The notes beneath the pieces were generated by a model. It saw only the letters and a program-made list of their open reading frames with translations, had not been told where the DNA came from and made no database searches. From assembly GCA_023974075.1 (NCBI GenBank), contig JAMFTG010000250.1, positions 17,501 through 81,500 of the forward strand: a stretch of DNA of 64,000 nucleotides. Reading direction: 5' to 3'. The stretch is from Chaenocephalus aceratus (taxonomy: Eukaryota; Chordata; Actinopteri; Perciformes; Channichthyidae). A program made the position numbers and the translations under genes. Each line of letters starts with the position of its first letter. The stretch's first letter is position 1. This document shows, in pieces, positions 12,125-22,592 of this stretch.

Positions 12125-12879
12125 CAGCGTTTCTCAAAGTGTGGGGCACCTATCACAGAGATGTGATAGGTGGATCATATATAGATATTCAATATATATT
12201 TTTTTTTAAAACATCAATTTATTTGAAGAAAATAATTTGAAAAGTATGTTTTTAACAGTTGATTACCCTGAACTTTAAGTATAATTCAACTGAAAAACCT
12301 ATTTAAAAAATAAATAAAATCGTTTTATTTCGATTATGTTGTTTTCATAATCGTTGCAAGCCAAAATCGTAATTGCGATTAAAATACGATTTAATTGAGC
12401 AGCCCTAGCTCAAAGTGCACCAGATTGATGCATTCAACTTCAACATTTAAAAAAATCTAACCCTAACCCTTCCTGGGGGTGCCTGCCCCCGGACCCTCGA
12501 GGATGTGACGTCCACCACCAAATAAAGCAGGTTAAAATAATTAAATTGCATACATGTTATTTTAGTAACACTGAAAACGGGTCCCACAGACCCAAACAGC
12601 ACTCAAAGGTTAAAGGTAGCATATAATAATGTTAAAATGTGCTAAATATATACACTGCAAAAAAAACTAAAAAGAGGAGTAAAAGTAGCTCACGACTTGT
12701 TTTATTTTTTGAAAGTAGCCCTCATCCTAAAAAAGGTTGGAGACCCCGGTTATAGAACGATACATTTGACAATTTTAAGCTTGGCCTACCATTTGATTGG
12801 AGCGATGAGGAACAGGTGGGGCTTGAAGAGGCCCAGCTGTTCAAAGTGGGGAATGAGAGGACAAGTTTGAGAACCACTG
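12125..12879. mobile_element. Non-autonomous hAT element with perfect 8-bp TSD
   Basis: The left end CAGCGTTTCTCAAAGTGTGG and right end GTTTGAGAACCACTG are inverted repeats of the CAGNGGTTCTCAAA type seen in hAT (Charlie-like) elements. The element is bounded by CCTTAGTC at 12117-12124 and again at 12880-12887, an exact 8-bp target-site duplication as expected for hAT. The 755-bp interior has no transposase. It includes a segment ending GATTTAATTGAGCAGCCCTA (about 12386-12405) that looks like a nested fragment of another element. Confidence 0.9.
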
Positions 12880-12887
12880 CCTTAGTC

Positions 12888-13857
12888 ACAAAGCAACTCC
12901 TGATGTCTTCAATTATCACTACTGATTACCTCTAAAGCGGGTTATAAAAAGGTATCTTAAGAAACCTGCAGCTTCTCAAGAACTGTGAGAGAAAGCAGGA
13001 AAACAGCAATACAAACTGTAAATCTGAGGCTACACAAAATAAACCACATGTTAGATACCCTAAAGATGGAAATGTAGATTCCCTGATTTACGATGTGAAT
13101 TTATTTTAAAATGGCCGGCTTGTGTCTTTGTTTGTGTGCATCACAGTCCCTCGTGTGTGGATACGCACACGCATTCAAACCCAAACTCCTCCGTCATCTC
13201 TTTTTTTAGACTTCAAGCCTTTGAAGCAGATGAACGGGAACAAACCGGTTCCACAGAAAAACCCACCTCTGTTTAAAACCGTTCCCCGAATAGAAACGTT
13301 GCTTCGTCGTCTGGTTGTCGGGAGCACAGACTGAGAAACGTCCCTCTGGATTCCTGCTCTCTGACCTCAGATCAGACGTCCTTTAGACCGAACGTCTCTG
13401 CAGACCTGGAGTCTACCTTCTCCTTCAAATGCTCACGTTATTAAATGAAAGCCTTATTGCGTTAACTTTACATTGTACGACAAACACTCTGAATCATGCC
13501 CAGTGTGTGAGTCTAGTATCTCTCAGAACACGGCTCTGACGTGACTTCAGACGTGACTCTGCAGATATCTGCTCTTGTTTTTAGACAATGCCTCATCTTG
13601 TTGAGTCAAAACATGTGATTTTGAGTTGTATCTCAGATGAAACACATGTTAGAAAATCACCAGAACACAGAAAAACGTTTGGCTCATACTGAAACACAAC
13701 ACGTCCTGATTGAGATCAGACATAGTTCAAAAGGAAACACCGTCTTATTTCAAGACATCTTGCCGAGCTCAGTTCCACTTGTGCTGCTGGCAGATGTCTG
13801 GACCTTACTTCAAGTGGAGGCTTGTTTCTATATTCTTTCACTTGTTTTTGGAGCAGC
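12888..13857. other. Unique non-coding DNA
   Basis: No confident gene. A polypyrimidine stretch ending in TTTTTTTAG at about 13209 precedes an open frame to a TGA at 13332, resembling a 3' exon. There is no homology I recognise and no nearby poly(A) signal, so it is not called. Confidence 0.4.
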
Positions 13858-14515
13858 TTTCAACCAATCAATCAATCAACCAATCAACCAATCAATCAAT
13901 CAACCAATCAATCAACCATCAATCAACCAATCAATCAATCAATCAATATTATTTATAGCCCATATCACAATGTTACATTTGTCTCAGTGGTCTTCAGTGT
14001 GTACAGAATATCAGTATGACAATACGACACCCTCTGTCCTCAGACCCTCTGTCCTCAGACCCTCTGTCCTCAGACCCTCTGTCCTTAGACCCTCTGTCCT
14101 CAGACCCTCTGTCCTCAGACCCTCTGTCCTTAGACCCTCTGTCCTCAGACCCTCTTCCTTAGACCCTCTGTCCTTAGACCCTCTGTCCTTAGACCTTCTG
14201 TCCTTAGACCCTCTTTCCTCCTCAGACCCTCTGTCCTCAGACCCTCTGTCCTTAGACCCTCTGTCCTCAGACCCTCTGTCCTAGACCCTCTGTCCTCAGA
14301 CCCTCTGATCCTCAGACCCTCTGTCCTTAGACCCTCTGTCCTCAGACCCTCTGTCCTTAGACCCTCTGTCCTCAGAACCTCTGTCCTTAGACCCTCTGTC
14401 CGCAGACCCTCTGTCCTTAGACCTTCTGTCCTTAGACCTTCTTTCCTCAGACCCTCTGTCCTTAGACCCTCACATCGTACAAGGAAACACTTCAGGAGAA
14501 AACCCACAGTTTAAA
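13858..14515. repeat. Dispersed fish repeat with expanded 15-bp array
   Basis: A (CAAT)n-like start (13860-13950) runs into TATTTATAGCCCATATCACA and GTTACATTTGTCTCAGTGG. Then come about 29 copies of a 15-bp unit (ACCCTCTGTCCTCAG / ...CCTTAG, about 14031-14475), and then ACATCGTACAAGG. The copy of the same dispersed repeat at 23300-23640 contains only one to two such units, so the array here is a local expansion. Confidence 0.9.
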
Positions 14516-15298
14516 GGTGTATATCAGTATGTAGTGTCTCTACTTTAAAGAGTCCTCTCCTGCTGATGTGCAGGTGTATATCAGTATGTAGTGTCTCTAC
14601 TTTAAAGAGTCCTCTCCTCTGATGTGCAGGTGTATATCAGTATGTAGTGTCTCTACTTTAAAGAGTCCTCTCCTGCTGATGTTCAGGTGTATATCAGTAT
14701 GTAGTGTCTCTACTTTAAAGAGTCCTCTCCTGCTGATGTTCAGGTGTATATCAGTATGTAGTGTCTCTACTTTAAAGAGTCCTCTCCTACTGATGTTCAG
14801 GTGTATATCTGTATGTAGTGTCTCTACTTTAAGAGTCCTCTCCTGCTGATGTTCGGGTGTATATCAGTATGTAGTGTCCTCTACTTTAAAGAGTCCTCTC
14901 CTGCTGATGTTCAGGTGTATATCAGTATGTAGTGTCTCTACTTTAAAGAGTCCTCTCCTGCTGATGCTCAGGTGTGTATCAGTATGTCGTGTCTCTACTT
15001 TAAAGAGTCCTCTCCTGCTGATGTTCAGGTGTATATCAGTATGTCGTGTCTCTACTTTAAAGAGTCCTCTCCTGCTGATGTTCAGGTGTATATCAGTATG
15101 TCGTGTCTCTACTTTAAAGAGTCCTCTCCTGCTGATGCTCAGGGTGTATATCAGTATGTAGTGTCTCTACTTTAAAGAGTCCTCTCCTGCTGATGCTCAG
15201 GTGTATATCAGTATGTCGTGTCTCTACTTTAAAGAGTCCTCCTGCTGATGTTCAGGTGTATATCAGTATGCAGTGTCTCTACTTTAAAGAGTCCTATA
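14516..15298. repeat. 57-bp tandem array
   Basis: About 13-14 units of 57 bp, built on GTATATCAGTATGTAGTGTC, TCTACTTTAAAGAGTCC and TCTCCTGCTGATGTTCAG, with occasional 1-3 bp indels. The unit is a multiple of three, giving open frames that are not genes. A shorter array of the same family lies in inverted orientation at 43771-44137. Confidence 0.95.
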
Positions 15299-16126
15299 GA
15301 ACACACTGCAGGAAATGGAAAACCCCAAAAGCATTGTAGGGCCTCTTGAACATGATTGCTCAGTGACCTTTGACCTTTCCCAGCAGACACATGAGATCTC
15401 CTGTTGTTACTGTACTCGATGTTTTACGAGTGTTTTGACGGACAGACGAACAGGTGAGTCGCATGAATTCACGTCTTCCTGCAGTGCTGAGCGGCGTGAC
15501 CATGTCCAATCAGCACCTCCTCTCGTGTCGCTATAAACCACTCACACTGACATCAGCCTAACCTCCCGAATACAGTCGGGGAACAACGAGAGGTCTGGGA
15601 ACACTGGTTTATGTATTCGTCCGTGCACGGGGAAAAAACTCATGTTCTGAAGTTAAAGAAGTAATGCTCCCGTCTAAAGATACTCCACTACAGGGAGAAG
15701 CCCAGGAACAACAAGATAGAGGTGAAAGATTGACGACCATTTCAAAATAAAGCATTCTTTATTTACATGTTTCTAGGAAATGCTTGATTTGTACGTTTCT
15801 CACAAAAAGCACGAGTATTTCCAAATCATATGCTATCTGTACAGTATGTGTGTTTTTCTGTTTTGCTTTTTTAACCCTTTCATATATTTGGTTGTCAGAA
15901 ACATCTGGGGGCTTTCACATCACATTCAAAGGAAGTAAATAAGTGAATTAATACATTTTAAAAGTCATTGAACACTTGCTATTAAAACTTAAGCACCACC
16001 GAATTCATTGAAAAAATAAATAAAATAAATGTCGTGATTTTGAAACTATAAAAGCTACATTTATCACTTTTTAAAATTGGTTTCACATTTTTCCTAATTG
16101 GCATTTGAGCCTGAAAGTATTTTGTC

Positions 16127-16128
<2 letters not shown>
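15299..16128. other. Unique non-coding DNA
   Basis: AT-rich unique sequence; no gene or RNA recognised. Confidence 0.4.
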
Positions 16129-16189
<61 letters not shown>

Positions 16190-16445
16190 CCACACACACA
16201 CACACACACACCATGTATACATCACTTCAGGGGACTTTACATTGACTTACATGCATTTCCTGGAGACTTAACCGTGACCAACACATGCCTAAACCCTAAC
16301 CAAGTCTTCACCCTAAAATAATAATTCCCCTTAAAAAATTAACTTATTCCTAAATTATTAATTTGTCCCCATAAGGGAGGCGAGTCCCCACACGTGACTA
16401 TGTAAACAGATGTAGGTCCCCACAAGGATAGTAATACTAGGCCAC

Positions 16446-16479
<34 letters not shown>

Positions 16480-16480
16480 G
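16129..16480. repeat. CA microsatellites flanking a dispersed repeat
   Basis: (CA)n at 16129-16212 and at 16442-16480 flank a 230-bp segment (GGGGACTTTACATTGACTTA, CATTTCCTGGAGACTTAAC, then GGTCCCCACAAGGATAGTAA). This segment resembles a common fish dispersed repeat that ends in CA microsatellites. The identity comes from recall and not from a search. Confidence 0.7.
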
Positions 16481-16895
16481 GGTCTGTTTGAATGAGGTAA
16501 GTGTGCGTCATGTTCATAAACAACCCAGAATAAACAGAAAGACTTATAAAACATCGAAGCCTTTCAAACCTCTGAATCTACAACAACATCTAAAATATTG
16601 GAATTAAATATATGAATGTTTTTTTAGGGCAAGAGTTGCTTAGAGAAGAGGAGAACGATCTTAACGCATAACGAAAAGAAATCAAGCATATCTAATGTTT
16701 TACAAGTATTACTTTAGATAACTAAATAAGTATAATCAGCTAAATGTACTTGTTTATAATTCATAGAAGTACCCAATGCAGAGAAATCTAAAATAAATGT
16801 AAAAAGTGACAAAAAGACAAGAAATTATTCAAATAAATTAAACCTCATTGTAGAAGAAAGTGTAATGAGAAGTAAAGCAACCTCACTGTCGACAG

Positions 16896-16896
<1 letters not shown>
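16481..16896. other. Unique non-coding DNA
   Basis: AT-rich unique sequence with no recognised feature. Confidence 0.4.
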
Positions 16897-16958
<62 letters not shown>

Positions 16959-17028
16959 GTGTGGTGTGTGTGTGTGTGTGTGTGGTGTGTGTGTGTGTGC
17001 GTGTGTGTGTGTGCGTGTGTGTGTGGTC
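16897..17028. repeat. (TG)n microsatellite
   Basis: TG tract of about 130 bp with GG and CG interruptions. Confidence 0.97.
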
Positions 17029-17104
17029 ATAACACAGGAAGACCACATGCAAGACATCAGACAGCAGGATATACTTCTATACTATAGTGTTATCTTATCA
17101 GAAG

Positions 17105-18011
17105 TAATCTCATAACCAAGTACTCAGATCTTGTACTTGAGTAAAAGTAGAAGTACTCAGATATTGTTCTTGAGTAAAAAGTAGAAGTACTCAGATCTTG
17201 TTCTTGAGTAAAAGTAGAAGTACTCAGATCTTGTACTTGAGTAAAAGTACGAGTACTCAGATCTTGTTCTTGCGTAAAAGTAGAAGTACTCAAATCTTGT
17301 TCTTGAGTAAAAGTAGAAGTACTCAGATCTTGTACTTGAGTAAAAGTACAAGTACTCAGATCTTGTACTGGAGTAAAAGTAAAAGTACTCAGATCTTGTT
17401 CTTGAGTGAAAGTAGAAGTACTCAGATCTTGTTTCTTGAGTAAAAGTAGAAGTACTCAGATCTTGTGCTTGAGTAAAGTAGAAGTACTCAGATCTTGTTC
17501 TTGAGTAAAAGTAGAAGTACTCAGATCTTGTACTTGAGTAAAAGTACGAGTACTCAGATCTTGTTCTTGCGTAAAAGTAGAAGTACTCAAATCTTGTTCT
17601 TGAGTAAAAGTAGAAGTACTCAGATCTTGTACTTGAGTAAAAGTACAAGTACTCAGATCTTGTACTGGAGTAAAAGTAGAAGTACTCAGATCTTGTTCTT
17701 GAGTGAAAGTAGAAGTACTCAGATCTTGTTCTTGAGTAAAAGTAGAAGTACTCAGATCTTGTGCTTGAGTAAAAGTAGAAGTACTCAGATCTTGTTCTTG
17801 AGTAAAAGTAGAAGTACTCAGATCTTGTACTTGAGTAAAAGTAGAAGTACTCAGATCTTGTACTTGAGTAAAAGTAGAAGTACTCAGATCTTGTTCTTGA
17901 GTAAAAGTAGAAGTACTCAGATCTTGTTCTTGAGTAAAAGTAGAAGTACTCAGATCTTGTACTTGAGTAAAGTAGAAGTACTCAGATCTTGTTCTTGAGT
18001 AAAAGTAGAAG
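17105..18011. repeat. 33-bp satellite array, left block
   Basis: About 27 units of 33 bp, with core AGTACTCAGATCTTG followed by T(T/A/G)CTTGAGTAAAAGTAGA. Each unit has a BglII site (AGATCT). The array runs directly into the palindromic element at 18012 and continues in the same orientation from 36955, so the element sits inside one array. The last six bases (TAGAAG, 18006-18011) are repeated at 36955-36960. Confidence 0.95.
18006..18011. repeat. Left 6-bp target-site duplication (TAGAAG)
   Basis: TAGAAG abuts the left terminus of the palindromic element and recurs at 36955-36960 next to the right terminus. Joining the flanks at one copy gives GAGTAAAAGTAGAAGTACTC, which is the normal satellite sequence. 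Confidence 0.85.
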
Positions 18012-18240
18012 AGTAGTGATACAAATGCCATGTCAATCTCATTAGTATGCAGAGAAAGTGACAGGTCGCCCCGCCCCTTTTTGACCGGAAGTCCCGCCTT
18101 TTTATTTTTATTTTGAAAACCGGAAGTCCCGCCTTTTTATTTTATTTTGAAAACCGGAAGTCCCGTCTCGTTCGACCAGAAGTCCCGAATCGTTCGACCG
18201 GATGTACAGCCACCGCTTCCGGTTTACAAAATTAAATTAA
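18012..18240. promoter_or_regulatory. Left terminal control region: GC box, ETS-type sites, TAATGARAT-like site
   Basis: Reading inward: ATCTCATTA at 18036-18044 (reverse complement TAATGAGAT, matching the TAATGARAT Oct-1-associated consensus); a GC box GCCCCGCCCC at 18068-18077; then ACCGGAAGT at 18084-18092, 18119-18127 and 18153-18161, with a degenerate ACCAGAAGT at about 18174. ACCGGAAGT is the classic ETS/GABP consensus. The sites sit in a short tandem repeat that includes TCCCGCCTTTTTAT. The layout resembles an enhancer placed in a viral terminal repeat. Function is inferred. Confidence 0.45.
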
Positions 18241-18431
18241 AATTAAATTAAAATTAAAAAAATGAGAAAAATTAAATGCAGTTGTTTTCAATCAATTAAT
18301 ATACATAGGATATATATCCCGCCTCCTAACCACTTCCTGTGTGGTTAATCCTGTATATAGTATTGAATGTAACTTGCAAATAACATGAAATTAATCTAAA
18401 GTAAAGCATCTAAAAAAATGTATATTTAAAC

Positions 18432-18486
18432 CTCTCTATTTTTGCGAACAGGACAGGAGGGGAGAAAACATATGGTGGAGGAGGGG

Positions 18487-18521
<35 letters not shown>

Positions 18522-18602
18522 TCCCCCGCCCATCACCCCCCTCTCCCTCTGTCTAAATAAAAAGCCAGCTTCACTCTTAAATATTTCTCAAGTCGAGAGA
18601 AA
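18432..18602 (+). promoter_or_regulatory. Promoter-like upstream block of the first small ORF (left arm)
   Basis: Contains TTTTTGCGAACAGGACA, ACATATGGTGGAG, a CA microsatellite (18490-18520) and the TATA-like CTAAATAAAAAGCCAGC about 45 nt before the ATG at 18603. The same order of motifs is repeated about 310 bp downstream before the second small ORF. Confidence 0.4.
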
Positions 18603-18857
18603 ATGGCCAAGAGACGTCTTGATATGAATTTAATCAGCGAGACAACCGGTGACAACTTACAACCATCCGTTGGGTGCTCCAATCAAGAAACGAATGAAGT
18701 TTGTATGCCGGGTTCAGACGCCGACAGCCGAAGAACTTCGCCTCTCTGTTTTTGCGAACAGGACATGAGGGGAGAGACCATATGGTGGGCCGAGGGGAGG
18801 GGGAACACACACACACACACACACACTTTCCCCACCCCTCACCCCATCTCCCCTTAG
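18603..18857 (+). pseudogene. Small basic ORF, left copy, frameshifted
   Basis: Starts MAKRRLDMNLISET at 18603. One extra base in GAGACAACCGG (right arm: GAGACACCGG) shifts the frame after residue 14, so the 84-aa reading is an artefact. The intact right-arm homologue is 54 aa (36358-36194). I do not recognise the family. Confidence 0.5.
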
Positions 18858-18893
18858 AGGTTGTTTAAATAAAAGCCAGCGTCTCTTGTGGCC
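18742..18893 (+). promoter_or_regulatory. Second copy of the promoter-like block (left arm)
   Basis: TTTTTGCGAACAGGACATG, CCATATGGTGGGC, a short CA tract (18805-18828) and TTTAAATAAAAGCCAGC repeat the block at 18432-18602 in the same order and spacing. The TATA-like AAATAAAA lies about 25 nt before the ATG at 18894. Confidence 0.4.
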
Positions 18894-19043
18894 ATGAGAC
18901 GTCTTGATATGAGTTTAATCAGCGAGACACCGGTGACAACTTACAGCCATCCGTTGGATGCTCCAATCAAGAAACGAATGCAGTTTGTATGCCGGGTTGA
19001 GACGCCTACAGCCGAAGATATGCTTCAGTCTCCTCTGTCTTGA
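18894..19043 (+). CDS. 49-aa paralogue of the terminal small ORF (left copy)
   Basis: Open from ATG (18894, context GGCCATGAG) to TGA (19043). It reads MRRLDMSLISETPVTTYSHP and continues with PIKKRMQFVCRVETPTAED. It is a tandem duplicate of the upstream ORF, sharing RRLDM.LISETPVTTY.HPL.APIKKRM.FVCRV with the right-arm 54-aa copy. The mirror copy at 36056-35907 has the same length. Two duplicated, independently conserved ORFs with the same upstream TATA-like block argue for real short proteins, or first exons spliced onward. The family is unknown. Its place next to the termini resembles an immediate-early position. Confidence 0.5.
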   Translation: MRRLDMSLISETPVTTYSHPLDAPIKKRMQFVCRVETPTAEDMLQSPLS

Positions 19044-21940
19044 AGGCATTCTTAAGCACATAAATGTAACATTAGGCTATGCATAAAATAACCAAACGAT
19101 TATTACATTAACTAATTTGAACAGTAATTCACATCATCATCTCATAACAAAATAAGCTAAGGCAACTACTTGCATTCACTGACTTGATTTTTTAAATGAA
19201 AACCAGGGATATCTTTTGTTTTGCGGTCCATATCTCATTAAAAATATCTAATGTTAGTAACTATTAAAGAAAGAATGGGGACAATTCTGTGTTAATGTAG
19301 TTTGACCATTGTAACTGCTGTGCAGACATACTGATAAAATAGGGCTTCTAACTAATTACCTTAAATAAAATCACTAATTAATTAAACCAGTTCAATACGC
19401 ATTATTCTTATTCTTATCATTCTTTATGAGCGCAGTAACGGTAAGGTATCTAATTACTTATTTATCTAGTATTCCATCACATAATAACAGAGATGGTCAA
19501 ACTGAAGTAGAGACATGGCAGAAATCCTACAATGAAGCAGGACAGTGAAGGGGAAGTCTCTTTTGAAGAGGGTTTTAATAGTTTAAAGATCTTAATGCCC
19601 CCTTGATCATATCTTTTTTAAAAAAGACTGTTTCTCTAAAAGGCAGGTTTTGTGATTTTTAAGACTTTTTACAGACACTCGGCAGATTTGTGTGTAATTC
19701 TCTCACAAAGGAACAGTAAGTCTCTTACTTTTTTGATAGCGTTTTTTATGTATGACAACTTTACAACTGGTAGAAAGTTAAGTACTTTTTTCTGAGCAGA
19801 TTTTCTTTAAGACTGTGACTCTTAACACACCAACCCCCGAGAGACAGACATACTCATCCCCTTTTCAACGTATTTTGTTTTTGTCTTTCTCACTTTTTTT
19901 TTTTCCATTATATTTTTGGAAAAAACTACATAGTGATTGCTAGCAAAAATAATCTTTCTTGAAACTGACGTGCTGTCCGTTTATGTTTATGCTTCTTCAT
20001 CCTCTGAATGTTCCTCCCCCGTCCCTCTTCACAATAACAATCAAGGTGGATCTGTGAAATGAAACACCTCTTCCCAAAGCGTGACTACCCTATTGAGGGC
20101 ATGCGTCTAAGGCAGTAGGGTCTAAATCGATGGGCCAGATATACTACCATGCAGAACGTACGGTATGTTTGAAAAAGACTAACCATTTATCCAGTTCAAG
20201 CTGTCTTTAAGATGTGACAATCGCGCTCTGACTATTTCCCATAAAATCGTGACAAACTATTACTTGTTCTTACATTTGACCTCTTGCTGCTTGGTTGAAA
20301 TGATAGATGAAAAAGAACTTTTTTAAAAAGAGTCAAACCACAAATGTTTTTAAGATTGTTACAAAATGTAAAAAATAAAAAAGGTCTGGAGACAAAATTA
20401 ATTCAGGTGACTCTGGCTTTATTAGGACAACAAACATATAATACAAATGGGTTAGGGGTTAAATATAACCATCGTGGACTTAATAGTCTAACAAAATACT
20501 TTTATCTGAATAAATTTGTTCTTTTTAAGAGCACTTTTTGAAATTATTTATTTATTATTTCAGTGGAACAATCCAGTGTTTGTTAACATTAACGCTTTCT
20601 TCTCTTTTTCTTGTGTTACTAAGATACTTTTAAACACACTTTGGTGTATGCAACACTTGTTCAGATAAACAAGGTTTTTTCTTTTCTGATAAACTTACAT
20701 ATTTTAGTTATTTTATGTTACCAAGATACTTTGAGATACACCCTGATGTACGCAACACTTAACAAAGGGTATAATATGAAGTAGTTGGTAAGGAAGGGGT
20801 TTTTCTTTAAGGGTGCAAAACTTTAGAACAGGGTAAAATATTCATTAATTTGTATTGAATTGAGTTTTCTGACTGGATGGTACAAAGTAGGGGAGAGGAT
20901 GTTCCCGAAGAAGAGCTCTCCTCTATATGTAATAGTATTGTAAACGAAACATTTAAAGTGGTCCAGGAATCTTCATTTTTCAGAAACATTCTGTAACATT
21001 ACCGAATAAATTACACTTACTCTTTTTCTTGTGTTACCAAGATACTTTTAGATACAGTTTGGTGTCTGAAAACTGAAACTGGTTGAATATGAAGTACTTT
21101 ATAAGGAATTCGGATTCTTTTAAGGCAGATTTTGGCTTTTTTCTCTTTGCCAAGATACTTTAGACACACTTTGAGGGATGCAAAACCTTAAAAACTAGAA
21201 AATGAAGTACAGTCTGATTAGATTTTTTCTTAAAGACTGTTTCTCTAAAAGGTAAGTTTATGATTTTAACAATTTTCCCTGACACTTTAAGATTTGTGTG
21301 TAATTCTCTCACAACGGAACTGTAAGATACACTTTTTATGTATGCAAAACCTTAAACTTTTTTTTTTTTTTTTGAAAATAAAATACTTTGTCTGAATACA
21401 TTTTCTTTAAAGGCACTTTTTTTATTTTAACGCTATTTCAGTGGAAAAATACAGTTTTGTTGACATCAAGGCTTTTTTCTCTTTTCTTGTGTTACTAAGA
21501 TACTTTTAGACACACTTTGATGTATGCAACACTTGTTCAGTTAAATAATGGGGTTTTTTTTCTGATAAACTTACATATTTTAGTTATTTTATGTTACCAA
21601 GATACTTTGAGATACACCCTGATGTACGCAACACTTAACAAAGGGTATAATATGAAGTACTTGGTAAGGAAGGGGTTTTTCCTTAAGGGTGCAAAACTTT
21701 AGAACAGGGTAAAATATTCATTAAATTGTATTGAATTGAGTTTTCTTTTTTGATTTTCAACATACTATTTGTACACAATGACTTTTCCATATTTCTGATA
21801 AACTATACTTTTTCCGTAAAATCATGACAAACTATTACTTATTCTTAAATTTCACCTATTGCTGGAGATGAGATGAAAAAGCTACAACTCTTAAAGAACT
21901 TTTTTTCTAAAAACTATCAATTCTATAATTGACTCCCCCA
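19044..21940. other. AT-rich intergenic region of left arm with internal duplications
   Basis: No convincing gene. A segment of about 310 bp at 20562-20869 (from CAGTGGAACAATCCAGTG) is repeated directly at 21438-21743. The motif AAGATACTTT followed by (T)AGA(C/T)ACA occurs about six times (near 20621, 20723, 21039, 21152, 21497, 21599), usually after TTGTGTTAC or ATGTTAC. A mosaic of gene fragments lies at 20871-21002. The right arm repeats the whole region in mirror image at about 32885-35905. Confidence 0.6.
20871..21002 (+). pseudogene. Mosaic fragment: pieces of the basic-protein and Bcl-2-like genes
   Basis: 20871-20928 matches a coding piece of the lysine-rich gene (around residues LQSRGEDVPEEELS). 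20937-21002 matches a coding piece of the Bcl-2-like gene (VNETFKVV through ETFCNI), with changes. The two pieces meet at TAATAGTATTGTAAACGAAAC, and almost the same junction is found in the element centre at 30425-30445. The mirror copy is at about 33832-33955. It looks like an old illegitimate recombination product. Confidence 0.7.
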
Positions 21941-22026
21941 TTCAACGCAATGAGCCCCACCCTCCACTCAGAAAATCATCTAAAACGAAGGACCTCGCTA
22001 AGACGATCATTGTAAACTAGCCATGG
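21941..22026 (+). promoter_or_regulatory. Shared promoter module before the 187-aa ORF (left copy)
   Basis: TTCAACGCAATGAGCCCCAC, CTCAGAAAATCATCTAAAAC (TATA-like at about 21975-21986), then AACTAGCCATGGA at the start codon. The same module with small changes lies at 29152-29226 before the lysine-rich gene. The mirror copy is at about 32884-32797. Confidence 0.6.
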
Positions 22027-22584
22027 AGCAGAGAAAAGCCAAGACTCCCCCCGCGAGTTGCAGTCAGGAACAGCGTCTACCAGCAACACCACCATGTGGG
22101 AAACCCGAATCTTGCAGTACTACTGCTGCTGATGCTACTCCTCGGGTCAAGAAGTCTCGGTTTAGGGACACAGTGAAATCGGAGTTGTTTTATATTCTGG
22201 AGATGGTGATGTATCGGTACAGAAAAGAAATCTGCAAAGAATGCCGACGCAGTAACCCCGACCAGAGGCAACACGATTGTCGGAATGACATGCCCGATTT
22301 CTTCTTCAGAAACAATTACAATGCGTTAATGAAAAGACTTTGGCTCGCCGACTTCGTTGCAGTGATTGACCAGAGTCTTATTGAAAAAGGTATTTGCGAG
22401 GATAAACTGAGGATAGGACGCGCTTCGGAAGCTTTTCTGCACAGCTTGTAAAATGCAGATGCCTCAAGGAGAGACTTGAAATATCCATACAGAGTTGGAT
22501 GGAGAAGAAGAAGACTAACAAACAACAGTCGGATGGAGAAGAAGCCAGGGACTTGTTCAATGCAGTGACTTTTTTCTTTAAGTA
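22023..22584 (+). pseudogene. 187-aa CxxC/HxC protein gene, left copy, one frameshift
   Basis: Identical in start and most of its length to the intact right-arm gene (32800-32237). A single A is missing in GCACAGCTTG (about 22441-22450; right arm GCACAAGCTTG), which ends the frame at 22451. The region downstream still matches the C-terminal codons up to the TAA at 22582-22584. See the right-arm entry for the protein. Confidence 0.75.
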
Positions 22585-22592
22585 AAATAAAA

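Noticed and set aside
12455..12475. Telomere-like CTAACCCTAACCC
   Set aside because: Only two units within a decayed transposon; not an interstitial telomere block.
13207..13334. Possible host 3' exon
   Set aside because: Acceptor-like sequence and open frame, but no recognised protein and no poly(A) signal nearby.
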